DNA of 64,000 nucleotides from an uncultured Lachnospiraceae bacterium (GCA_949471785.1 CASWRE010000004.1:62001-126000), one strand, 5' to 3'; counted from the stretch's first letter, positions 1 to 9,863 are shown. Notes: a model not told the origin generated them from the letters alone. Program-made: numbers and translations.

Positions 1-2
1 AG

Positions 3-800
3 CCCAATAATTTTATCCTGGACGATATCACAAAATGGCGGGATGTGATCAAAGCGCCCGAGTATCCCGAGCGTATAGACTGGGAATATATGGTGAAAAA
101 GGATGAGCAGGTATTCGGTTATGACCCGGCAAAAAATGCCCGTATGTGTGTGATCGGCATCATGCCGTTTCAGAGCCTCATGGAGTTCATGGGCTTTAAT
201 GAGGGGCTGATCGCGATGGCGGAGGAGCCGGAGGAGTGTCTGGCTTTGCTGGATTATATGAGCGATTTCTACATGCCTTTAGTGGAGGCCGCCGTAAATT
301 ACTATCATCCGGATTGTATGTATCTTCTGGACGATACGGCTACGAAATATAATCCCTTTATATCTGTCAGCATGTACCGGGAGATCCTAAAGCCTATTTA
401 TACGAAACTAACCAGGCCGGCGGTGGAGAGGGGGATTCCGATTCAGTTCCACAACTGCGGGCGGTGCGAGGATTTCATTGACGATATGCTGGATTTCGGC
501 GTAAAGATTCTGGAACCCCTGCAGACGGAGAATCATCTGGCGGATATCAAGAAAAAATATGCCGGCAGGCTGATCATGGCGGGCTGCTATGACTGGAATC
601 CGCCGGTGGACTGGCCGAATGTGGACGAGGAAAAAGTGCGTCAGGATGTCCGCGATGTGATTGACGCCTTTGCCCCCGGCGGAGGGTTTATGGCGACGGC
701 AGGCTCCATCGGCCAGGTGGGCGATGAAGTGATGGCAAAAGTCAACATGTGGTGCGCAGATGAATTACATAAATATTGTCAGGATTATTACATCCGCTGA
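3..800 (+). CDS. Uroporphyrinogen decarboxylase (URO-D) family protein / corrinoid methyltransferase-like, 5' truncated by window edge
   Basis: Frame 3 is open from the window start. Translation contains 'GIPIQFHNCGRCEDFIDDMLDFGVKILEPLQTENHLADIKKKYAGRLIMAGCYDW' typical of URO-D family methyltransferase-like proteins. Confidence 0.8.
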   Translation, partial: PNNFILDDITKWRDVIKAPEYPERIDWEYMVKKDEQVFGYDPAKNARMCVIGIMPFQSLMEFMGFNEGLIAMAEEPEECLALLDYMSDFYMPLVEAAVNYYHPDCMYLLDDTATKYNPFISVSMYREILKPIYTKLTRPAVERGIPIQFHNCGRCEDFIDDMLDFGVKILEPLQTENHLADIKKKYAGRLIMAGCYDWNPPVDWPNVDEEKVRQDVRDVIDAFAPGGGFMATAGSIGQVGDEVMAKVNMWCADELHKYCQDYYIR

Positions 801-867
801 GTGAATGTGGGAAGAGGCGGGCCGCGGGTCCGCCCTTTGGCAGACAAGAAGGAAAGTGGGCGTGGAA

Positions 868-1488
868 ATGATGAAAATGATTATTTTGGGCGGCTTTTTG
901 GGGGCCGGCAAGACGTCCCTCATGCTGCAGATGGCACGATATCTGGTGGGGGAAGAGCAGGAGACCGCCGCGAAGGTCGTGATCCTGGAAAACGAGATCG
1001 GCGAAGTGAGCATTGACGACAAAATACTGGCGGGCAGGGGATTCGAGGTGTCTACCATGTTTTCCGGCTGTGTTTGCTGTACGACCGCGGGGGAACTGGT
1101 ATCCAATGTGTACCGGATACAGGAAACATTTCATCCGGAATGGCTCATTTTGGAGGCTACAGGGGTGGCCTATCCCCTTCGGATTAAAGAGAACATAGAA
1201 CGTTCCGTCCGCCTGAAGTCCGGCAGGATTTTCTGCGTGGCGGACGCCGGGCGCTGGTTCAGGCTGCGGAAGGCCATGGAAGCGTTTATGCGGGATCAGC
1301 TCGACCAGGCGGACGTCATTTTTATTAACAAGATGGACGATGTGGATGAAGAAACGTTAAAGCAGGTGGAAGAGTCCGTCCGGGATTTCAATCGTACGGG
1401 AAAATGCATTCCCGTATCGGCGATCCATCCTATAGAGGACGCTGTGTGGAGGCAGGTTTTTGAAGAACCAGGGGAGGGAGACGCATGA
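868..1488 (+). CDS. CobW/HypB/UreG-type P-loop GTPase (COG0523-like G domain, no C-terminal CobW_C domain apparent)
   Basis: MKMIILGGFLGAGKTSLM Walker A; ENEIGEVSIDD; CXCC-type 'GCVCCTTAGEL'; 'INKMDDVDEE' (NKxD). ATG at 868 fits better than the 805 start. Confidence 0.85.
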   Translation: MMKMIILGGFLGAGKTSLMLQMARYLVGEEQETAAKVVILENEIGEVSIDDKILAGRGFEVSTMFSGCVCCTTAGELVSNVYRIQETFHPEWLILEATGVAYPLRIKENIERSVRLKSGRIFCVADAGRWFRLRKAMEAFMRDQLDQADVIFINKMDDVDEETLKQVEESVRDFNRTGKCIPVSAIHPIEDAVWRQVFEEPGEGDA

Positions 1489-2120
1489 GTAAAACAGAGG
1501 CAGAGAAGGCCTGCGGGCAGGAAAACAGCCGCAACCATGAGCATCACGATGAGCATGATCATAAAAATAGCCATGATCATAAGCATGACTGCGGCCACAG
1601 CCATGGTCACGGCCACAGCCATGGTCACGGCCACAGCCACGATCAGGCATGCGGCCATGACCACAACCATAATCGCGACTGCAGCCACGACCACGGCCAC
1701 GATCACGACTGCGGCCATCACCATGACCATGAATGCAACCACCATCATCATGAGCATGAGCACCACCATACGGAGGAGATTCCGTCTGTCAGCGTGTATA
1801 CCCATGATATGGCGGTGGTGGGGTCGGTCCGGTGCAGGATCAGCGGAACCTATGAGGCGGCTCTTGACCGTCTCCAGTCCTGCATGGCGCAGGCGGCCGG
1901 GGCAGTGGAATCGGCGGGCGGCCTGATCGGGCATGTCAAAGCTTACGCGAAGGAAGAGGCCAGAAGCTGTATGCTTTCCATTACGGAGGGAGAAGATATC
2001 CAGAAAAAGGATGTCTGTGGGAACGGCATCTATGCAGAGAGCGCCAGCATCGTATTCGGCGTGACGACAGAGGTACTGGAGAACATACTGAGAGAGGCTT
2101 TTGCAGAATATCTGGTATAA
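1485..2120 (+). CDS. Histidine-rich metal-binding protein (His/Cys-rich N-terminal segment plus about 115-aa C-terminal domain)
   Basis: ATGA overlap with the upstream GTPase; 35 His within about 80 residues (GHSHGHGHSHGHGHSHDQ...); probable metallochaperone partner. Confidence 0.75.
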   Translation: MSKTEAEKACGQENSRNHEHHDEHDHKNSHDHKHDCGHSHGHGHSHGHGHSHDQACGHDHNHNRDCSHDHGHDHDCGHHHDHECNHHHHEHEHHHTEEIPSVSVYTHDMAVVGSVRCRISGTYEAALDRLQSCMAQAAGAVESAGGLIGHVKAYAKEEARSCMLSITEGEDIQKKDVCGNGIYAESASIVFGVTTEVLENILREAFAEYLV

Positions 2121-2148
2121 AGCCGCCGGAAGAAACGGGGGGAAAACG

Positions 2149-2466
2149 ATGGACGGCAACAGAAAGAAAGCGGTTTGGAAAGATACGGTTCCGGAACAGT
2201 TAAAGCCGGTGGGAAATCCGGAGGGCGACCTGAATCTGAAGGAGATGCTGCACAGCAGATCGGTGATTGCCGGTCTGATTGCGGCCTGCCTGGGCATACT
2301 GATTGCCTTTGTCAGCTATAAATTCTGTACGGGCCATTTGCGGATGCTGCTGGCTTTTGCGGCGGCGGCGCTGGCGTTCACAGGCACGGGTCAGATCACG
2401 AAGTACATCAACGACAATACCGTGGCCCATGCGCAGGGACGGAGGGAAACCGGGAAGCGGGACTGA
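2149..2466 (+). CDS. Small membrane protein, unknown function (two predicted TM helices)
   Basis: MDGNRKKAVWKD...SVIAGLIAACLGILIAFVSYKF...LRMLLAFAAAALAFTGTGQI; ATG at 2149 preceded by GGGGGGAAAAC. Confidence 0.6.
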   Translation: MDGNRKKAVWKDTVPEQLKPVGNPEGDLNLKEMLHSRSVIAGLIAACLGILIAFVSYKFCTGHLRMLLAFAAAALAFTGTGQITKYINDNTVAHAQGRRETGKRD

Positions 2467-2481
2467 TCCGGAAACTATACA

Positions 2482-2522
2482 AAACCGGCGAAGCAATAGC
2501 TGTATATTGCTCCGCCGGTTTC
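2482..2522. terminator. Rho-independent-like hairpin, probably bidirectional between convergent genes
   Basis: AAACCGGCGaAGCAATA-gctgta-TATTGCTcCGCCGGTTT inverted repeat. Confidence 0.75.
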
Positions 2523-2548
2523 GGCATTTTCTGAACAGATTCTGGCGT

Positions 2549-2887
2549 TTATTTGTCATTAACGATCTGGTAAACGCCGATTCTGGAGGAATCCATTTCC
2601 GGCATTCCCACAAAAACGGCGCCGTAGCCGTATCCATGATCTTCATCTTTCAGGTCGATCCGCACGATCCGCAAAAATGCGTGGATGACTTCTTCCGTCC
2701 AGATAGTCAGATAGGTTTCGTATACTTCACCGATCTGCAACGCTTCTTTACATTCAAAACCGATGCCCGATTTGGACAAATCGACGATCTCAATGGTTAT
2801 TTCTTTACTGCTGCCGTCGTCAAGCCTCTTGATGACGAGCCTGGAGGGCAGCTCGGTTCTCTTATCCAGTCTTCTTTCTTCCTGCAT
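2549..2887 (-). CDS. PilZ domain protein (candidate c-di-GMP binding)
   Basis: MQEERRLDKRTELPSRLVIKRLDDGSS...IEIVDLSKSGIGFEC resembles the PilZ RxxxR...[D/N]xSxxG signature. Confidence 0.75.
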   Translation of the reverse strand: MQEERRLDKRTELPSRLVIKRLDDGSSKEITIEIVDLSKSGIGFECKEALQIGEVYETYLTIWTEEVIHAFLRIVRIDLKDEDHGYGYGAVFVGMPEMDSSRIGVYQIVNDK

Positions 2888-3178
2888 AGCCTATACCTCT
2901 CTTCCGGTTTTGGATTGTAACTGTTCCGTTCGTTTTCCGTTACTTTTGATGAACCATTTCCATGCGTCAACCCATGCGCACGGTTTATAAAAAATATTAT
3001 AATCCGTTCGGCCATAGAAGTCAAACGGAATGAAAAGCAATCTCTATATCTTCTGGCAGGTTTTTTTCTGTTTGTTCTGCGCTTTTGAAGATGACAAATA
3101 TTTTTAATTAAGATATACTGTTACATATTAAGCATGTATTTCCCGTGGATCAAAATTCCATGGCGGAAAGGAACAGAT

Positions 3179-4204
3179 ATGAGAAAAAAGGCAATGGGAA
3201 TCCTGCTGGCGGTGATGACTCTGCTGCTGATGGTTTTGTTTGTGGCTCTGCGCAGGTTCGGCCAGGGCGTTTATACCCAGTATCAGGAGACATATGAGAC
3301 CTATGACCAGCATTATGTGATGATCACGGACGGCGAGGACAGCGATTTCTGGAATACGGTATATGACAGCGCCCTGGCCGAGGCCAGGCGGGAAGGCGTG
3401 TATATCGAGCGTTTTGGCGAGGGGCTGGCCGTGAATTACAGCCGCAATGAGCTGTTGAAGATGGCGATACAGGCGTCCGTGGACGGGATTATTGTACCGG
3501 GGGATGAGGACGAGGAAACCATAGCGCTGATCAATGAGGCCGTGGAAAAGGGTATCCCGGTAGTCACGGTGCTACGGGACAGTAGCAGCAGCCTTCGGAA
3601 ATGTTTCGTGGGTAACAACAGCTATAATCTCGGGCAGGAATATGGACGGCAGATCCTGGAGATCTTGCCGGAGGACGGAAGGAAAGGCACGGTGATGGTC
3701 CTGGTGAACGAGAGCAAGGCGGACACCAGTCAGAATCTGACGCTGCTTGGCATTCGTGAGACCCTGGAGCAGGAGCTGGGAAAAAATATTCCGGCGGTGG
3801 AGTCCCGGCTGGTGGATAATACAGGAAACTTCAGCGCGGAAGAATCCATCAGGGACATTTTTCTGGACCCACAGGAAATGCCGGATATTCTGCTCTGCCT
3901 CAATGAGGTCTACACCCGCTGCGCTTACCAGGCGGCCGTGGACTATAATGAGGTGGGGACGGTGCAGATCCTGGGCTATTATGATTCGGAAACGATTCTG
4001 AACGCTGTGGCGAAAAATATTGTTTATTCGACGATCACGATGGATGCGGAACAGATGGGGCGTCTCTGTGTCCAGGCCCTGGAGGAATACCGGCAGACCG
4101 GTTATACCAACAGCTATATGGCGGTGGACACCCGGCTGATCGGCATGGAAGAGGCGGAAAAACTGCTGAACGATCGTCAGGGAACCGAAGAATCCGCAGA
4201 ATAA
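3179..4204 (+). CDS. Periplasmic sugar-binding / LacI-like substrate-binding protein (sensor-associated)
   Basis: N-terminal TM/signal; 'HYVMITDGEDSDFWNTVYDSALAEARREGVYIERF...ASVDGIIVPGDEDEETIALINEAVEKGIPVVTV'. ATG 3179 follows GGCGGAAAGG. Confidence 0.8.
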   Translation: MRKKAMGILLAVMTLLLMVLFVALRRFGQGVYTQYQETYETYDQHYVMITDGEDSDFWNTVYDSALAEARREGVYIERFGEGLAVNYSRNELLKMAIQASVDGIIVPGDEDEETIALINEAVEKGIPVVTVLRDSSSSLRKCFVGNNSYNLGQEYGRQILEILPEDGRKGTVMVLVNESKADTSQNLTLLGIRETLEQELGKNIPAVESRLVDNTGNFSAEESIRDIFLDPQEMPDILLCLNEVYTRCAYQAAVDYNEVGTVQILGYYDSETILNAVAKNIVYSTITMDAEQMGRLCVQALEEYRQTGYTNSYMAVDTRLIGMEEAEKLLNDRQGTEESAE

Positions 4205-4242
4205 GAGGAGGCTGGCCTGGCGGGCCGGAGAAGAGGTAGCGT

Positions 4243-5754
4243 ATGCGTGTAAAAAAGCTGATGGCAGAAAAATGGAAGTATTTGACACTGCAGCAGAAGC
4301 TGTCCCTTTTCTTTGTCATGACGGCGATGGCCATCCTGGCGGTCAATCTGTATATGTATGCCGTGCTGAACGCCATGGCGGAGCGGGTGGAGGAGGTTTA
4401 TGTCAGCAATGTCAGCCTCAATGAGCTGGCCCAGGCCCTGGATTATGTCCAGGACAGTATGGAGAGCTACCTGAATACTAAAAGTTCGGAGGCCATGGAG
4501 GCTTACTACCGGAGCGACCAGCAGTACCGGCAGCTCCAGGAAGGGCTCAATGACCGGGCCGCGGATAATGAAATCCTGCTGACGGAAAAAAATATCCGCA
4601 GTCTCTCGGAAACGTATCTGGAGCTGGCGGCTTCGGTCATTCAGGCCAAACGGGGTCGCAATGTGGAAAGATACGGAGCCCTTTATGAGGATGCCCGCCT
4701 GCTTTATGAGGAGATACATACGTTCATTTATAGCCTGAATAATGAACAGTTTAAAGACAATTCCAGAAACTATCAGGCGTTGATGAATTCACTGCGGAAT
4801 ATGGAATTGACCAGCGTGGTCATCCTGCTTCTGGTGCAGCTGGTGAATGTGAGCCTGATTATTGTGAGTACGCGGGCCATCACGAAGCCCCTCCAGCATC
4901 TGGCGGCTGTGGCCGATGAAGTGGCCGGGGGAAATTTTGAGGTGGAGCAGATCCCGGTGCAGAGTATGGATGAGGTGGGGATTGTGACGGGGGCCTTCAA
5001 TCAGATGGTGGGAAATATCCGTGAGTATATTTGCCGGCTGCAGCAGACCATGGAGCGGGAGAACCAGTTAATGGAGCGGGAATTGATGATGCAGAGCCAT
5101 TTGAAGGACGCCCAGCTTAAGTACCTGCAGGCGCAGATTAACCCGCATTTTCTGTTTAATACGCTGAATGCGGGCGCCCAGCTGGCTATGATGGAGGACG
5201 CCCGGCGAACGGGAGAATTTCTGGAAAATATGGCTGCTTTTTTTCGCTATAACGTGCGCAGGAACGACCAGGACGCCACTCTGGCAGAGGAAATCCGTCT
5301 GGTAGACAACTACATATATATTCTGAACGTCCGCTTTTCCGGGGAGATCCTGTTTTCCAGGGAGGTAGACGAAGGCGTGCTAAAGGTGCGGGTGCCCAGC
5401 ATGATTTTACAGCCGCTGGTGGAGAACGCGGTGAATTATGGCATTCGCAATATCGAACGGGAGGGCAGGATTGAACTGTCCGTGTATTGGCAGGACGGAA
5501 ATATTTGCATCAGTGTGTGGGATAACGGCGCGGGTATGGAGCCGGAGAGGATACGGCAGGTGCTGGCCGGAGAGGTAAAGGAAACGGAACCCGGTTCCAG
5601 CTCCAACGGCGTGGGTATGCATAATGTGATGGAGCGTTTGCGGCTGTATTTCCATGGCCGGGCGAAGCTGGAGATCTTTAGTGAGGGAAAAGACAGGGGA
5701 ACGGAAGTATTGATCACGATCCCTGGGGAGGAGGAAAAGGAATGTACCGAATAA
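4243..5754 (+). CDS. Sensor histidine kinase, YesM/LytS-like (HAMP + His_kinase + HATPase)
   Basis: 'LKYLQAQINPHFLFNTLN' H-box; 'LQPLVENAVNYGI' N-box; 'GNGAGM'-like 'WDNGAGMEPERI'; HAMP segment before. Confidence 0.93.
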   Translation: MRVKKLMAEKWKYLTLQQKLSLFFVMTAMAILAVNLYMYAVLNAMAERVEEVYVSNVSLNELAQALDYVQDSMESYLNTKSSEAMEAYYRSDQQYRQLQEGLNDRAADNEILLTEKNIRSLSETYLELAASVIQAKRGRNVERYGALYEDARLLYEEIHTFIYSLNNEQFKDNSRNYQALMNSLRNMELTSVVILLLVQLVNVSLIIVSTRAITKPLQHLAAVADEVAGGNFEVEQIPVQSMDEVGIVTGAFNQMVGNIREYICRLQQTMERENQLMERELMMQSHLKDAQLKYLQAQINPHFLFNTLNAGAQLAMMEDARRTGEFLENMAAFFRYNVRRNDQDATLAEEIRLVDNYIYILNVRFSGEILFSREVDEGVLKVRVPSMILQPLVENAVNYGIRNIEREGRIELSVYWQDGNICISVWDNGAGMEPERIRQVLAGEVKETEPGSSSNGVGMHNVMERLRLYFHGRAKLEIFSEGKDRGTEVLITIPGEEEKECTE

Positions 5755-7343
5755 TACTGGCGGATGACGAGGGGATCGTGCTGGATTCTCTGACCATGAT
5801 CATAAACCGGAGCTTTCCGGATCAATGCCGGATCAAGACGGCCAAAACCGGGCGGGCGGTCATCGAGCTGGCTGAGAGCTTCCGGCCGGATCTCATATTC
5901 ATGGATATCCAGATGCCAGGCATCAACGGTATCGAAGCCATACGGGAGATCAAAAAAAGTAATCCGGCCGTGATGTTCATTGTGCTGACCGCCTATGACA
6001 AGTTTGACTATGCCAGAGAGGCTGTCAATCTGGGGGTGCTGGAGTACATGAACAAGCCGTTCAGCGCCAAGACGATCACTGAGGTGCTGACCCGGGCAAT
6101 GAAGGCCATTGATTCCAAACGCAAGAAACGCAGCGATGACCTGAAGATCAAAGAGAAGATGGAGACGGTAGTGCCCATTATCGAGAACGGCTTTGTGTAT
6201 TCCGTCATGTTCCAGGAGAGTTTCGATGAGGATGTGGAGAATTACAAGCAGCTTTTGGGACTGGACGCGGATTACGGCTGTATGCTGGCGCTGGCTATGG
6301 GTGACGAACAGAAGGAAAACCGGATGGTAAACGCGGTGGGGGCAGGCGTCCGTACACAGATGAGTTATATTCAGGTGCGGGAGCTCTTAAAGGAGACCTG
6401 GGATTGCGTGGTGGGTTCTGTGATTGCCAACCGGATTCCGGTATTTCTTCCCATGGAAAAGAAAAAAATGGATTATGAAAGGCGTATCGGTATGATTGAT
6501 GTCTGCCGGGAACTGGCCCGGCGGCTGAAGCGGCTGACGGATATTTCTTTCCGCATTGGGATCGGCTCGGTGCGGAAGCTGAACGAAAGTATGGAATCCT
6601 ATGAGGAAGCCCTGAAGGCGCTTGCCAATTCCACCGGCAGCGTGGCTCATGTGGATGACCTGCCGATCCAGTGCCGTTACGACGAAGAATATCCCATTGA
6701 TCTGGAAAATGAATTGTTTGAGAGTCTGCAGAGCGGCAGCCGGGAGGAATGCGAGCGTTTGGCAGCCCGCTATTTTGACTGGATGTTGGAGAACTACGAT
6801 GAACAGAATGTCAGTGTGCGGTTAAAGGTGTTGGAGTTTGTGCTGTGGGCGGAGCATGAGGTATATGTGAGCGGCGGCCTGACCTATCATTTTGAGGACA
6901 GGGCCGATTATCTGCCCCGGGTTTATAATGTTCGGAAGAACAGTGAGCTGCGGGAATGGTTTGTGTCGAAATTCAGCGCGGCCTGCAACGCCATGAGCAC
7001 CAAGAAGGAAGAACATGAGAACCGGCTGGTGGCCCGGGCCCAGAGCTATATACGGGAGCATTACAGGCGGGATCTGTCTTTGGATGAGGTGTCCCGTCAG
7101 CTGGATTTGAGCCCCTATTATTTCAGTAAGCTTTTTAAGGAAGAGACCGGCAGTAATTTTGTGGAATATGTGACCAATTTAAGGATTTCCAGGGCCAAGG
7201 AGCTTCTGGCCGGGGACGACTGCAGCATTAAGGAAATCTGTGCCGAGGTGGGCTATAGCGATCCTAATTATTTCAGTCGGATATTCAAGAGGAATGCAGG
7301 CGGCATGACCCCCACGGAATACAGGGAGAGGGAGCGTGGATGA
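5742..7343 (+). CDS. Response regulator with AraC-type output domain (YesN-like)
   Basis: 'MYRIILADDEGIVLDSL...DLIFMDIQMPGINGIEAIREIK' receiver; C-term 'LSLDEVSRQLDLSPYYFSKLFKEETGSNFVEYVTNLRISRAKELL...ICAEVGYSDPNYFSRIFKR' AraC HTH. Confidence 0.94.
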   Translation: MYRIILADDEGIVLDSLTMIINRSFPDQCRIKTAKTGRAVIELAESFRPDLIFMDIQMPGINGIEAIREIKKSNPAVMFIVLTAYDKFDYAREAVNLGVLEYMNKPFSAKTITEVLTRAMKAIDSKRKKRSDDLKIKEKMETVVPIIENGFVYSVMFQESFDEDVENYKQLLGLDADYGCMLALAMGDEQKENRMVNAVGAGVRTQMSYIQVRELLKETWDCVVGSVIANRIPVFLPMEKKKMDYERRIGMIDVCRELARRLKRLTDISFRIGIGSVRKLNESMESYEEALKALANSTGSVAHVDDLPIQCRYDEEYPIDLENELFESLQSGSREECERLAARYFDWMLENYDEQNVSVRLKVLEFVLWAEHEVYVSGGLTYHFEDRADYLPRVYNVRKNSELREWFVSKFSAACNAMSTKKEEHENRLVARAQSYIREHYRRDLSLDEVSRQLDLSPYYFSKLFKEETGSNFVEYVTNLRISRAKELLAGDDCSIKEICAEVGYSDPNYFSRIFKRNAGGMTPTEYRERERG

Positions 7344-8392
7344 GAGAGAAAAAGAGATGGCCTCTGATCATGGGGCTGGTGTTGTGGCTGTTTGTCCTTG
7401 TCGGATGCGCTGCACCGGGGAGGACGGAACCTCCCGAGCAGGAGGAGCAGGATGAGGCAAAGATCCAGATTGGGATTACGTTCGATTCTTTCCTGATTGA
7501 ACGGTGGCAGAGGGACCGGGATGTATTTGTCTCTGCGGCGCAGGAGCTTGGTGCGGAAGTGAACGTGCAGAACGCCAACGGCAGTATGGATGAACAGGTG
7601 AAGCAGATCGACTATTTTATCAGTAAAAAGATGGACGTCATCGTGATTATCTGTGTGGCGGCGGACCCCGCCCACATGGTGGCGGCGGTGGAGAAAGCCC
7701 ACCGGGCGGGGATTCCGGTCATTGCCTATGACCGTCTGATTCCGGAGGCGAATGTGGATCTGTACATTTCCTTTGATAATGAGGAGGTGGGGCGGCTGAT
7801 GGCCCGCCATATGCGGGAACATCTGAAAGATAAGGGAACGCTGCTGCAGGTGTGCGGCCCCCTGGAAGACAACAATGTTTCCCTGGTTATGGGCGGTTTC
7901 GCGGAGATACTCGGCCGGTATACGCTGCGCATTGATCATACAGAGTATGCGGAGGGCTGGCTGTCGGAGACGGGGTTTACCGCCGCCAGCGCCTACCTGG
8001 CGGATCATGATCCTCCCGACGGCATTATGTGCGGCAATGACAGTATCGCGGGCCAGGCCATCCGCGCTCTTTCCGAGCGTCGTCTGGCCGGAAGTGTCTG
8101 CGTGGTGGGGCAGGACGCCGACCTGGACGCATGCCAGCGGATCGTGGAGGGGACTCAGTGCATGACGGTCTATAAGCCGGTGGAGAAGCTGGCCAGAAGG
8201 GCCGCGGAGCTGGCCGTCGCGATGGCGGATGAGGAGAATATGGTCATCTTTACCGAGGTGAAGAATGACGGCATCTATGATGTGCCCTATGAGAATCTGG
8301 CCCCGGAGGCGGTGACAAAGGAAAATATGGATGAGGTAATCACCGGGAAGTACCATGAGGAGAGCGATATTTACCTGAATGTCCGGCGGTAG
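7340..8392 (+). CDS. Xylose-type sugar-binding lipoprotein (sensor-associated paralogue)
   Basis: Lipobox 'LFVLVGCAAPG'; 'FISKKMDVIVIICVAADPAHMVAAVEKAHRAGIPVIAYDRLIPEANVDLYISFDNEEVGRLMA'. Confidence 0.88.
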   Translation: MREKKRWPLIMGLVLWLFVLVGCAAPGRTEPPEQEEQDEAKIQIGITFDSFLIERWQRDRDVFVSAAQELGAEVNVQNANGSMDEQVKQIDYFISKKMDVIVIICVAADPAHMVAAVEKAHRAGIPVIAYDRLIPEANVDLYISFDNEEVGRLMARHMREHLKDKGTLLQVCGPLEDNNVSLVMGGFAEILGRYTLRIDHTEYAEGWLSETGFTAASAYLADHDPPDGIMCGNDSIAGQAIRALSERRLAGSVCVVGQDADLDACQRIVEGTQCMTVYKPVEKLARRAAELAVAMADEENMVIFTEVKNDGIYDVPYENLAPEAVTKENMDEVITGKYHEESDIYLNVRR

Positions 8393-8442
8393 ACCCGTGG
8401 TTTTGTCGGATGTAAACAACAGAGTACACAGGATTTTTTTGC

Positions 8443-8483
8443 ACAGGATATTTTTGCGGAGAGCAAAAATATCCTGTTTTTTC
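8443..8483 (+). terminator. Rho-independent terminator
   Basis: Perfect 15-bp stem ACAGGATATTTTTGC-GGAGA-GCAAAAATATCCTGT followed by TTTTT. Confidence 0.88.
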
Positions 8484-8587
8484 CTGTCATGGCGTATTTC
8501 TGCTGTGAAAAATGTACAGAAAGAGGCAAGTTTGTCCTGCGAAAAAGATGGTATAGTCTTACTATCAAAAAAGGAGGATTCCAAAAA

Positions 8588-9832
8588 ATGAAAAGAAAAT
8601 TGATTGCAACTTTATTGAGCGCAACAATGGCGGCTTCCCTGCTGGCCGGGTGCGGCGGCGGATCAGGCTCCAGCAGTGAGGCAAAGAGCGAGACGCCTGC
8701 TTCCTCCGCGGCAGAGGCCAGCACACCCGCAGAGGCCAGCACGCCCGCGGAGGCTTCCGGAGCAGAGGAGAGCGCAGCCTCCGACGCCGGTACGGCGGGC
8801 GGCGGCAAGATCGGTATCTCCATGCCGACCCAGTCCCTGGAGCGCTGGAACCGCGACGGTTCGTATCTGGACGAGCAGTTCAAGGCGGCCGGTTATGAGA
8901 CGGTGCTGACCTATTCCGACAATGACAGCGGCAGACAGGTAAACGATATCCAGAACATGCTGGCCGACGGTGTGGACCTGCTGGTGGTGGCGGCTATCGA
9001 CGGCGAGGCTCTTAATACGGCCATGGACGAGGCCGCGCAGGCAAACGTTCCGGTTATCGCCTATGACCGTCTGATTATGAATGACGCCGTTTCCTACTAT
9101 GTATCCTTTGATAATTATACCGTAGGCAAGCTGCAGGGCGAATTTGTTGAGAGCCAGCTGGATCTGAAGAATGCCGGCGACAAGACTTACAATATTGAGT
9201 TTACCGCAGGTGATCCGGCGGATAACAACGCAGGTTACTTCTACAGCGGCGCCGTTGACGTGTTGCAGCCCTACATAGACGCGGGAACCCTCAAGGTTGT
9301 GTCCGGACAGACCGATTTTGATACCGTTGCCACAGCGCAGTGGAATACGGATACCGCCCTTGAGCGCGCTCAGAACGTGCTGTCTTCCTATTATGCAGAC
9401 GGTACACAGCTGGATGTATGGGTTTGCTCCAATGACTCCACGGCTCTCGGTGTAGCCCAGGCCATAACTTCTGATTATGCCGGCGAAAACAGCGTGCTGA
9501 TCACAGGCCAGGACGGTGACGAGGCCAACCTTAAGAATATTGTAGACGGCATCCAGACCATGACCGTATATAAAAACGTGAGCAATGAGTCTATCGTTAC
9601 TCTGGCTCTGGCCCAGGCCATGATGAAAGGCGAGACGATCGACGAGTCCCTGATCCCCTCCTTCGGTATTGAGTGTGCCTTTGATACGGAGTCCTATGAG
9701 ACATCTGAAGGCAACAAATGCCCGTCCTTCCTGCTGGTACCCAGCGTGATCACCAAGGACAATCTGCAGGAGCTGGTTGACACCGGACTGTATACCATGG
9801 GCGACGACGGTTATCTGGCAGCGGCACAGTAA
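8588..9832 (+). CDS. Sugar ABC transporter substrate-binding lipoprotein (xylose / multiple-sugar type)
   Basis: Lipobox 'ASLLAGCGGGS'; 'VPVIAYDRLIMNDAVSYYVSFDNYTVGKLQGEFV'; precedes ATPase and permease. ATG 8588 preceded by AAAGGAGG. Confidence 0.92.
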   Translation: MKRKLIATLLSATMAASLLAGCGGGSGSSSEAKSETPASSAAEASTPAEASTPAEASGAEESAASDAGTAGGGKIGISMPTQSLERWNRDGSYLDEQFKAAGYETVLTYSDNDSGRQVNDIQNMLADGVDLLVVAAIDGEALNTAMDEAAQANVPVIAYDRLIMNDAVSYYVSFDNYTVGKLQGEFVESQLDLKNAGDKTYNIEFTAGDPADNNAGYFYSGAVDVLQPYIDAGTLKVVSGQTDFDTVATAQWNTDTALERAQNVLSSYYADGTQLDVWVCSNDSTALGVAQAITSDYAGENSVLITGQDGDEANLKNIVDGIQTMTVYKNVSNESIVTLALAQAMMKGETIDESLIPSFGIECAFDTESYETSEGNKCPSFLLVPSVITKDNLQELVDTGLYTMGDDGYLAAAQ

Positions 9833-9863
9833 ACCGTATTTTGTAAATAACTGAAAGTCTGAA

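Noticed and set aside
1296-2297. Long minus-strand ORF (333 aa) opposite CobW/His-rich genes
   Set aside because: Low-complexity M/V/A-rich product is the antisense reading of the His-codon repeats; plus-strand genes have better family support.
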